Assembly (NCBI GenBank): GCA_948567375.1
Contig: OX419759.1
Span: 1,651,303 to 1,715,302, forward strand
Direction of reading: 5' to 3'
DNA length: 64,000 bases
From: Lunularia cruciata
Taxonomy: Eukaryota > Streptophyta > Marchantiopsida > Lunulariales > Lunulariaceae
Shown: in pieces, positions 24,860 through 34,423 of the stretch
How positions within the stretch are numbered: position 1 is the first letter of the stretch
Layout: each line of letters opens with the position of its first letter
The notes under the pieces: generated by a model
Seen by the model: the letters and a program-made list of their open reading frames with translations, nothing else
Told to the model about the DNA's origin: nothing
The model's database searches: none
Translations under genes and position numbers: made by a program

Positions 24860-25690
24860 AGAAAGAGCGCCAGTTCAAGATGGAGAAGATTGCATTTGAT
24901 TTCAAAAACCTAAGGTGTTTGAAGGCAAGAATCTTTTGGGCACAGTGGAGAATTTTGTGTTTGATTGCAAATTGTACTTTGAAGCCACCAATCTTCAAGA
25001 TGAACGAAAATATATTCTCTTGGCTTCTAGCTAATTGGATGGTGTGGCAAAACTTTGGTGGCAATTCCAAGTGGAGCAAGCTGAACGACAGATTCTTGCA
25101 TCAATTTTGACATGGGCAGAATTCAAGGATGCAATAGTTGGTTGATTTCAAATTATAAATGCCACTTGAGATAAATTGGCGGAGTTGAGTTGAAGCAGAT
25201 TGGCTTTATAAGGAGCTACATCATACAATTTCAAATCATCATGCATGCAAATTCCAAATATACAAGAAGGTGAAGTTTTGGATTGATTTGTGCGGGGATT
25301 GAAGTCACAAACCAAATTGGAGCTGACCATGCAAAAAGCACAAAATGTAGAAGAAGCCATGTAATTGCTTGGCTGAGCATTTTGATTTCCTAATTGCAAT
25401 AACTTGGTCTTGACCTTGACTTACACAAAGCTTACCATTATACTACGTACGGGCAAAAGAAGCAACACCAATGGAGATTGATGCTATCCAACGGAAACCA
25501 CTTGGTACAGCAAATATACAAAGATTGTGATAAAATAGAGGTTGTTTTTATTGTCACCAAGTTGGACATTGCATTGTTGAATGTCCATTTAGGAATATGC
25601 AACCTCAACAAGTTGCCCAGATGGAGTTTGTGGAACAGAATGATCAAGGAAACAAGGAATCCCAATAGGAGATTTTGAGCCACCTACTAG
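24860..25690 (+). pseudogene. gag of element 2 with intact CCHC zinc knuckle
   Basis: The retrotransposon gag core can be read near 25030-25140 (VAKLWWQFQVEQAERQ, then TWAEFKDAI) and 25290-25370 (FVRGLKSQTKLELTMQKA). A perfect knuckle, CFYCHQVGHCIVECP, with C-x2-C-x4-H-x4-C spacing, is at 25543-25587. Stops and frameshifts separate the pieces. Gag forms the particle and the knuckle binds the element's RNA. Confidence 0.8.
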
Positions 25691-25694
25691 GAGC

Positions 25695-26080
25695 TTGATT
25701 AGTTCCAATGGGATTGAAGGCTTGACTTATGCAATTTTGCTTCACTTGCAAAGTATAATATTTAATTGGGATTATAGGATTTTGGTTGATTCTGGAAGTT
25801 CAAAGAACTACATATTTATGCAAGTAGTGAAGGAATTGGGTATTCTTATCAAGCCAATGATTCAAATTAGATTGATGATGGTGGTTGGTAGAAAGGGTTC
25901 TACATTTTATACCTCACATCTTGTTACCTTCAAGATTGGGAAGGAGTATTTGGAGTGTATGAGGTTTGTAGTGGCAACTCTACACTATGATGTCATTCTA
26001 TGACTACCTTGGCTTGAATGTCATAAGGTTTAATTTGATTGGACCCAATGACAAATTCAAGTACAATAGTAAGGTATACA
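25695..26080 (+). pseudogene. Aspartic protease of element 2
   Basis: The active-site motif ILVDSGSSKNYI lies with its DSG triplet at 25788-25796; in this family DSG replaces the usual DTG. The domain closes with YDVIL-stop-LPWLECHK near 25990-26030, where the stop codon TGA at 26001-26003 replaces the expected Gly. That gives a usual protease length of about 110 residues. Confidence 0.85.
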
Positions 26081-26384
26081 TTTCCAATTAGGTTGTCTGG
26101 CATCTCTAAGTAAGACACCTAAGAATAGTCAGTCCTAAGATGGGAAGTTTGTTGAGAAGGTAGCTTTAGAGCATGCATTGAAGAAAGAGAAGCCCCAAGA
26201 TAGGAAGTTTGCCAAAAAGGCAACCATGGAGCAAGCTTTGAAGATAAATGAGTCCCTAAATGGGAAGTTTGTTAGTGAAGTAGCCATAAAGCAACCCTTG
26301 AAGGAAGATAAGTTTGTTTTTGTGATGTGGATCAAGCCGATTACACAAGGATGATCTAAGGAGAGCCTTGAGCCTCATCAAGCA

Positions 26385-27300
26385 GTGGTTGATCATATAG
26401 TTCAGGAGTTTGTGGGTGTGTTTTTGGATGATCTGCTAAAGAGATTACACTCCGATAGTGGTATGCCCTTCAAGATTGAGTTATTGCCAAGGAATACTCT
26501 AATGAGTACACCAATCTATCGGCTCTCACCAAAGGCATTGGAGGAGTTGCAAAAAACACTTATGGTGTTGTTGGAGAAGGACTTCATACAACATAGTAAC
26601 TCTCCTTGGGGAGCACCGGTACTATTTTCTTCCACGAAGGATAGAGGACTTTGTTTTTGTATTGATTATCGTGGGCTCAATAAGCAAATAGTGAAGAATG
26701 CATATCTCTTGCCTCATATTGATGACTTGCTTGGTCAATTGAGTGGAGCATGATACTTTTCCAAGCTGGATCTTCATAGCGGCTATTGGAAAATCCCTAT
26801 TGATAGGAAGGATGTGAAAAAGATGGCCTTTTGCACAAGGCATGGGCATTTTGAGTGGAGAGTTCTACCTTTCGGGCTCACAAATGCTCCAGCAGTCTTC
26901 ATGGATCAGATGCATTGGGTGTTGGATGGCCTTTTGGATTGGTACATGGTGGTGTTCTTGGATGATATCTTAATCTATAGCAAGATACAGGCAGAACATG
27001 CAAATCACATGGGAGAAGTCCTAAGACAACTACAACAATGGAAATTTTATTGGAAGAAGTCAACATGTGCCTTTTGGCAAAAGGAAGTTACCTTCTTGGG
27101 GCACAAGATCTCATCAGAGGGAATCAAGATGGAAAAGGAGAAAATCAAGGCCATTACTGATTGGCCTACTCCAAAGGATACTATAGAAGTATGGGCATTT
27201 AATGGATTGGCTAGTTTTTACCGACGGTTCATCTATTATTATGCTCATGTGGTTGCACCATTGATTGATCTCTTGGGGAAGGACTTGAGCTTCTAGTGGA
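26385..27300 (+). pseudogene. Reverse transcriptase of element 2
   Basis: The blocks [50 protein letters not shown] and FEWRVLPFGLTNAPAVF appear in order. The catalytic FLDD, in the context VVFLDDILIYS, is at 26955-26966. The frame is open except for TGA at 26751-26753 and TAG at 27294-27296. This is the best-preserved part of the element. Confidence 0.93.
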
Positions 27301-27760
27301 CCACCAAGCACAAAGAAGCATTCCAAAAGTTGAAACATATGGTGTCTTCAAGGCCCATTCTTCAACCATATGATCCTCAGCTACCCTATGTGGTTGATTT
27401 TGATGCTTCTAACTTTGCAATTAGAGCCATGTTGCAACAAGAATTCCCAAATGGACTACATCCCATTGCCTTTGTGTCTCGCCAACTCAATATGGCTGAA
27501 AGAATCTATTTTGATCAAGACCAAGAACAACTTGCAATGGTATATGCCACCAAGGTATGGAGGCATTATCTCTTGAGGAAACAAGTGATCATGCAAAATG
27601 ATCACAAACCATTGTTGCAGACCTTACAATTGGAGCACATGAAGAGTTGACATCATTGATGGGAGGAACAACTCCAATATTTTGACATCAAAATTGAGTA
27701 CAAACCAGGTTGGTTCCACATCATCCCTAATCCACTATCATGACAACTTGATTTGAAGTC
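27300..27760 (+). pseudogene. RNase H of element 2
   Basis: Readable from FQKLKHMVSSRPIL, then VVDFDAS (first catalytic Asp, near 27395), then DQEQLAMVYATKVWRHYL, and NDHKPL. This is the gypsy RNase H pattern. TGA at 27648-27650 and further stops end the open frame. Confidence 0.85.
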
Positions 27761-28720
27761 TCTTCCTCTCATCACAATGGCAATTATGATGGTGTCAATT
27801 GACTCTAAGGTCCAAAACGAGTTTCAATCAACTCTACAACAAGATCCCTTCTTCCAAATGGTACATGGTTGCCTTACAACATGCGATAAGGAGTATAACA
27901 CCTTTTCTATCAAGGAGTGCCTTCTATTCCATGAGGACCGGATCTATGTTCCAACCAAAGGTGATCTTTGATTTGTGCGTCTTCAAGAAGCCCGTGATTT
28001 ACCTATAGTTGGTCACATGGGTGTGGACAAGAGCTTGGGTACCCTCCAACACCGATGGTGGTGGCCCAACATGACGGGAGATATTCAAAAATTTGTCCAA
28101 TTGTGTGAGAGTTGCTAAAGCAACAAGGCCAACAACCAGAAGCTGAGTGGACTCCTTCAACCACTTGCCATTCCATCCACTCAATGGGAGCATGTGAGCT
28201 TTGATCTCATCACATCCTTGCCCAAGACAAAGCAAGGACACACAACAATCGGGGTGTTTGTGGATAAGCTTAGTAAGCAAATCCACTTGGCACCAACATG
28301 TGATACCGTGGATGCTCCGACCTTAGCACAATTGGACTTTGACAATGTCTTCAAGCTTCATGGGATGCCACATGTACTCATCTCCAACCATAATCCTTGA
28401 TTTACCAAGAAGTTTTGGCAAGCACTCTTCCAAATACTTGGCACCAAGCTTGCTTTGTCCACGGCCTATCATCCTTAAATTGATGGAAAAACCAAACATG
28501 CAAATTTTAATTTGGAAGATATAATGTGTGCATTTTTCAATGTCCACCATACCAATTTGGATGAATATCTTACAGTTGCAAAATTTGCCTACAACAATTC
28601 CAAATAGACAAGCACCAGATTTTCTCCTTTCTTTCTCAATTTTGGCCAAGATCGACTTGTTCTAGCTTCTCTTCTTGCTCCTCCTCCATCTCAGATTCCT
28701 CATACTTCAACATTCTTGAC
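27760..28720 (+). pseudogene. Integrase of element 2, catalytic residues lost
   Basis: Zinc-binding part: VGHMGVDKSLGTLQHRWWWP, then CESC, at about 28005-28120. Core: WEHVSFDLI with the first catalytic Asp; then HVLISNHNP, where chromoviruses have SDRDP, so the second Asp is Asn; then DGKTKHAN, where the family has DGQTERAN, so the Glu is Lys. The conserved FAYNNS block follows. The integrase could not work even if the stops were ignored. Confidence 0.85.
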
Positions 28721-29290
28721 CACTATATCCCAATCTCTCCAACAAGCCAAATCTCACCTCCTTATTGTTGAGAATCATCAAAAACAATATGCGGACCACC
28801 ATTTTCATGATCTCCCCTTTGAAGTCGATGATAAAGTCATGTTATCCTCTAGTAACATCCCTCTTCCCCTTGATACCCAAGTTTGTAAACTTGCCCCTAA
28901 TTGGACGTACTATTTGATGTCACCCAAATTGTCTCTCTTGTTGCTTATCAACTTGCCTTGCCTTGTCATATGCGTATCTATCCTATCTTTGATGTTTCCA
29001 AGTTGAAACCCTTTGTTCTTGACCCCTTTTCCTTTTCCTCTTGAGTCCAACCTCCCCTCCTCCTATCCCTATCAATGATCATGAGGAGTACAAAGTTGAT
29101 CGTATACTTGCATGTTGCCATATTCAACGAGGTCCTCGACAAGATACGGAGTACAAGGTCCTTTAGCAAGTGTATCCCCTTCATGATGCCACATATGAAC
29201 CTCTTTCCTACCTCCAAAATGCACATATGACCATCCAAGAGTTCAAAGCTTCATTGGCGACGAGGATGTCACCAACTAGCGATGGGGGAA
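28720..29290 (+). pseudogene. Integrase tail and chromodomain of element 2
   Basis: After the GPY-like tail (DKVMLSSSNIPL at about 28830), an in-frame chromodomain occupies 29077-29253: EEYKVDRILA, then RQDTEYKVL, one stop (TAG at the usual Trp), then YPLHDATYEPLSYLQNA and TIQEFKAS. The order Tyr-x-Val-Asp/Glu..Trp..Ala-Thr-Tyr/Trp-Glu-Pro is the chromodomain core. In intact chromoviruses this module binds histone marks to steer integration. Confidence 0.88.
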
Positions 29291-29292
29291 TA

Positions 29293-29719
29293 CATAACAA
29301 TATGGAGTTTAACGATGAAGTTAGTAGGGCTAATGAAGTAGCAAATAAGACAAATTAGCCTAAAATATTCTTGAAGTATCTAGGTTAGCTTCTTGGGAAG
29401 CTTCCCGACTAGCTTAGCTTGCACCTCAAGTAAGTAGCTTCTAGAAGGAGCTTCTAGAAGCTTCCATCTAGCTTAGCTTGCAAGCTAAGTAGGCGGCTTC
29501 TAGAAGGAAACTTCTTGAAAAGCTTCCTGGGTTAACTTGGCTTGCACTCTAAGAAAATGGCTCAAGGAATCTTCTTGAGATGCTTCTCAAGGGCCTTGTA
29601 TGCTATTTATAAATACCAAAGCCTAAGCTCATGTTAGGTATTTGGAGTTTTCACTCATTCTAGCATCCCAATGTGAGCTTCCATTCTCCTAATTCTCTCC
29701 TCAGTCTTGGTCTTTTACA
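29293..29719 (+). repeat. 3' LTR of element 2
   Basis: 427 bp. It corresponds to 24130-24512 and extends to the true end TCTTTTACA. Its first two bases are CA instead of TG. It is followed by the target duplication ATCAT. Confidence 0.9.
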
Positions 29720-30209
29720 ATCATAGTTTTGCCACTCCAACCAATTGACTTGAAGTTAAGAGAATCTGTATCCGTTTGTTGAAGATTTATAGATTCAAAA
29801 TAACATTCATTATCACACACAAAATTCTCCATTGTACTCAAGAGATTCTTGCTTTCAAATACATTTAGCTTTGGAAATTAAATCTATTCTTCTCCTTCTC
29901 AAAATGGTGCATAATGATGATAACTTTGTGCATTGTCATCATGGTTATTACTCTATCAAACCATCTACAACTATTTAAGTTAACAGAAAGATGCAACACA
30001 TCCACCATTCTCCATAAGTCATAATCAGAAGTATCAAGCATTCATTAGACAAGGGGATCTCATTTAGAAAATTATGCCCAAAGCGTGAGATGATGAACTA
30101 CATGAAATGATGCTTCGTTAGTACATGGACACAAAAATCCCAATGGCTTAGTGAAAATGGATTTTGTAGTCCGTAAATTTCATCCATCCAATTCTTGCTC
30201 TAATATTAA
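29720..30209 (-). pseudogene. Leader and gag start of chromovirus element 3
   Basis: The reverse complement matches the leader/gag start of element 2 (about 24513-25060), including the stretch before the gag core. It also keeps a decayed primer binding site directly next to its LTR (RC reads TTAATATTAGAGC). It joins in sequence to 23760-24129 if element 2 is removed. Confidence 0.85.
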
Positions 30210-30640
30210 TGTAAAAGATTGAGGAGAGAAATAAGAGAATGCAAGATCAAGTTAGGACTCTTGAATGAGAGAAACTCCAAATGCATAGCATGAGCTTGGG
30301 CTTTGGTATTAATATAGAACATATAATGCATTTGAGAAACTTCTCAAGAAGGTTCATACAAACCATATTCTTAAAGTGCAAGCTAATCTAACTAGGGATC
30401 TTCTTGAGAAGCTTCCCTCTAGAAGCCGCTTACTTGGCGTGCAAGCTATGCTATATGGGAAGCTTCCCAAGAAGCTTTCTCCTAGAAATCACCACCTGAC
30501 ATTCACATTACTTGATACTTGAAAGGTACCAAGTAGCTTCTTAGATACTTCTAGAATATTTTTATAATTCTTGATTAATTTGCCCTATTTGCTATTGTGT
30601 TAGTTTTGATTAACTTGTCTATAAACAACATATTGTTAAA
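30210..30640 (-). repeat. 5' LTR of chromovirus element 3 (minus orientation)
   Basis: 431 bp. On the minus strand it starts near TTTAACAATATGTTG and ends ATCTTTTACA. It aligns with both LTRs of element 2 and shows the same GCTTCC/GGAAGC-rich middle. Its partner LTR is absent from the window. Confidence 0.88.
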
Positions 30641-33600
30641 ATATAAGAGTGTTTTGGCCCAAGTTTGCAACTTTATAATAAATTATGAAATTATTTTCAT
30701 GTTAAATTTCCATAATTTTTAATCATTCATTTTTGTAATGACATCATTTGAGGAGAGTTAGATCAAAATTAAATTATATTTACTCTACATGCAAAAATAG
30801 CCAGAATTGAGACAACTACTATTTGAGATTAACATGTATTAACAAGTATTAATTTGGTTTCACAAAAATTCATCTATATCTTCGTGTCCAATCTACTGAA
30901 TTGCTAAGAAAACTATTCAACCATATACAAAGTTCTTTAGTACTTTCTTAAACTATATTTTTATGAAGGTTCCGAAGGATCCTATTAATGTCACTATATG
31001 AAACTTGTAAAGAAAATTCTTGACTATCTTCTAGAGGAATTTATTGATATACTCAACCAAATTCTACTAGCTTTTTTTTTTTACAATGCTCGGGGCTTTC
31101 TATAGTAATTTTATGTATTCGTCAATTCAATCAAACCAAATCCAAAAATCAATTATATTCATCATCCCAAAAATTCAATATGAACCTTAAAGAACCTATC
31201 TCTTGACTTTTGGATTCTGAAATGTCCTTCTTGATATCTAGTTCCACTTTACTTTTTTTCTTGACTGTAGTGTGTTTTTGGTGGTTTTTGGTACCCAATG
31301 CTTCATAACTTGGCTTCCACACAAGCATCAGTTTACCAAAGTAAGGAATGTAAGTATATTTTGGAATATAAATTTTGGTCAACTTCAATATTGCTCCGTG
31401 CTAGCGGTCCCAAGCCTCCTTGTGGGGTTCTTCTATTTAATGTTAATTCTTCTATTTTATGCTGTTCATCGGATTATGTTGGCCAATTTTGTTATTAAAA
31501 TATTTATATACTAATTGTTATAAATATTATTATTCTTGATTTCTCTTATCTATGAGAAATGAATTCTATATTGATTTATGGAGCAGATATGGAGCATTCA
31601 TTCATTCACATTTTTTTATGGAACAGATAAACAATACATATGTAGAAAATTCAGAAGATATGTCATATTTAAAATTGATATAAGAATCTGATATCAAATA
31701 AGCTTGTAAGAAAAATGAAAAATGAAAAATGATCCTTCTTATGATTATTTTAAGGTGGAATCTGAAATGGACTTTGACATAGAAGAACTATGGAGATGCT
31801 TTGGGTATTTTTAATTAACTATATGGGATTAATATGGCATACATATATGAAAATAAATACATATAAAAATCATGTACGTGAAAATCAAATATTAAGAAAT
31901 TATTATTAGTGTAACTTAACTTGTGAAAATTTTAGATCTAGCATATCCTACTTTGGATTGTATATAGGAAATAATTACACTTTTCACTTTTCATGTATGT
32001 GTTTTTGTAAGAATCGGTTACCAAAGATGTTAAAATGTTAAAATTGCCTCTTAGAAAGGTTATTCATACAATCGAGTATAGTGATTATACTCTCATGTGG
32101 TTTTAATACCAAATAACGAGTTCTTATGAGAATAACCTGGTACCCAATATACACAGAACTAGAAGGACTAAGAAGAGAAAAAAAGTAAGAAGGTCTAAGA
32201 ACCAAAGTACTTAGAAGGCACGCAAATTGGACAACATAGTAATTCGATTTCTAGAGCAAGTTCTTTCAAAATATATTTTGTAGTTTTTCTTTTATAATAC
32301 ACCTGGTACATGAATGAATAAGCATCTTACCTTGATCAAAATTCTTGCTGCCTGCATCTTGCTCCTCTTCCCATATTTTCTTGTTTCGACCATGTAACAT
32401 ATTATACAAATAATTAAGCCATCAACGAAAAATCAAGTAATATTGAAGCAAGGTTCGTTGCAGAAACAGTCCTATTGGATTGGAAGTAGGACTCTATGAT
32501 CACAAAGATAAAATGCCTCACATTCTTTTCTCATGTGCTGCGTTCTAGCCAATATCCTCAATTCTTGAAACATCGGGGAAAAAGGAAATAAAAGAATTCT
32601 GAAAATGTCGTACTTGTTTGATGGTTTATGTTTATAACAAATTGCAACGAATGTAAGAAGCATAAAATAACTTTAGTCACAGTGAACTTTAATTCGAAAG
32701 AAAAAGTTAACAAGCTCACCCTAAACGCCGCTTCTCTCCCAATTCATTGGGCTATGGAACCGACAAACCGCGTAGAGGAACACTGTCACAAAAGCCCTAA
32801 ACCCATCTGAACTGACAGCTATGCTATGCTTTATAACGAGTACTCCAGAACTAGGTTACCACTACATTAGCGACAGTTTGATGGGTATTAGGTTAGAAAC
32901 CGCAGATCATGTCATATTCTCTGCAGTCACTGCTTAGTTGGCCGCCCATAATAATTGGCCACTCTGAGTTCCAAGTCGGTGTAATCTTGTCGCTCTCGTG
33001 GCTATATTTGGCGCGTATTCCCCGGATCGGGGGAAACTTCGCTTTTACTAAGCTGCACTAATGCCGTACAACACTTCTCTTGTGCATGATTCCCACACAG
33101 ATGCTCTCCTACACAAATCTCATTCCTCACTTCTTGTACAATAGGCAGTCTACTTCCTTATGAGATATTAAATCCTTACCTTTTCAGTGCTCCTTGCACT
33201 TTCAACACGCAGAAACGAAAAATTAAAAAAACGATTTTCATGAAACTGACAGTTCAGTTAGTTTCAAGTGATGATCTATTGACGGCTTTATTTGCCAATT
33301 AAAACTTCCACCTACGATTGGTAGCTTGATGAAATATTGCAATGAGAGTACCTACTAAGGTACCTTCCCATCCTTCATGTGTTCTATTCTATGTGGTCGC
33401 CTTTTTCTCTCAGTAAGGTACCGTCCACCTATAGCATGTAGCGCAATGAGAGTCTCTGGGGTCCTCTAAGTGAACAAAACGTCTCTACAACTGTCATAGA
33501 CTGTAGACCTATCGTCTCTTGAGCAGATAGAGTTCATTCTTGCTTGAACAAGTGCGAATAAAACCTTTTCCTGTCAGCAATTATTGTAGCAATTGTAATA

Positions 33601-34100
33601 TTCAACTCAACCCTTCTCGTCCACTTGAAGGTAATGAAGCACGAATTTAATGTGCTCCCTTGAGTTTGATATTCGTGCACATAGTCGTACCCCGGCGACA
33701 AAACAGGAGGTTAAATTTGTTTAAGCAAATATCTAAAGGATAACATTACGAGGTGGCCCCAACTGCAAGAATGACGTGTGGATAGATTAACTTGCTTCAG
33801 ACGTAGACCGTTGCAAATCCACTTTACGTTGGCCCGATACTATAAACCCTATTGTCTTTGGTTACAGAATTGTCCATCACGTTTCTGGAAAAGTCAGCAT
33901 TGCCGAATAAACATCACGTTCAGGAGAAATGTGCCGAGTGGTTGGATATCATAACGATGGTGAAAAGTAACCGCGTATGGGAGTAGTTCTGCCTGATATG
34001 TCCATACGTATATGTGACGAGATTTGCCAGCCATGAGAAAACTTACTACGTAAGTGGAGGGTATAATTGGGGACGGTAGACAAAACATGCCCCAGATTTA
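30641..34100. other. Intergenic; composition changes from AT-rich to gene-like near 32.6-33 kb
   Basis: 30641-32600 is AT-rich with nothing recognisable; there is a T-run near 31071. From about 32700 the base composition becomes even and stays so to 62.7 kb. 32700-34100 is the upstream flank of AAPT. I see no protein in the short ORFs there. Confidence 0.5.
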
Positions 34101-34217
34101 GCGGAGGAGGAGGGATTCATCCACTAGTTCGGAGATTGTGGCCTCTGTGGATCTCTCTTTCTCTCAACGCCTAGGCTCGTGTGGCAGCAGCTGTCCGATG
34201 AAGAAAGCAGTCCTCTG

Positions 34218-34368
34218 ATGGCTCGATCGATTTGCGGCACAAAGAGTTTGTAGATGTTGCTGAGCGTTCGATCGGGCCCGCCCGCTGTGTGTTTTGGTGT
34301 GCTTTGATGCTGGATTGCGCGTATCGGGCGTGGAGTTGATTTGTGTGGATTTGTTGAGTATGAGGTGA
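34218..34368 (+). promoter_or_regulatory. Chain of four short upstream ORFs before the AAPT start
   Basis: 34218-34253 (11 codons), 34254-34307 (17 codons), 34307-34339 (10 codons) and 34360-34368 (2 codons) follow each other. The second ATG directly follows the first stop, and the third ATG overlaps the second stop as TGATG. If the transcript starts upstream of 34218 they would reduce initiation at 34424. The transcript start is not visible from sequence, so this is conditional. Confidence 0.4.
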
Positions 34369-34423
34369 GAAGGAGTTTGTTTTAGCTCTGTCTCTCGTAC
34401 AAGAAGCAGGAGGAGCGGGAGAT

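Larger units (their letters stand above)
24130..29719 (+). mobile_element. Chromovirus (Ty3/gypsy with chromodomain), element 2
   Basis: A 5.6-kb element with LTRs at 24130-24512 (3'-truncated) and 29293-29719. Gag, DSG protease, reverse transcriptase, RNase H, integrase and chromodomain occur in that order on the plus strand. Perfect five-base target duplication: ATCAT at 24125-24129 and 29720-29724. It is inserted in the gag of element 3. A chromodomain after integrase places it among the chromoviruses. It is inactive: the coding region has many stops, and the end of the 5' LTR and the primer site are deleted. It is clearly less decayed than element 1. Confidence 0.93.
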
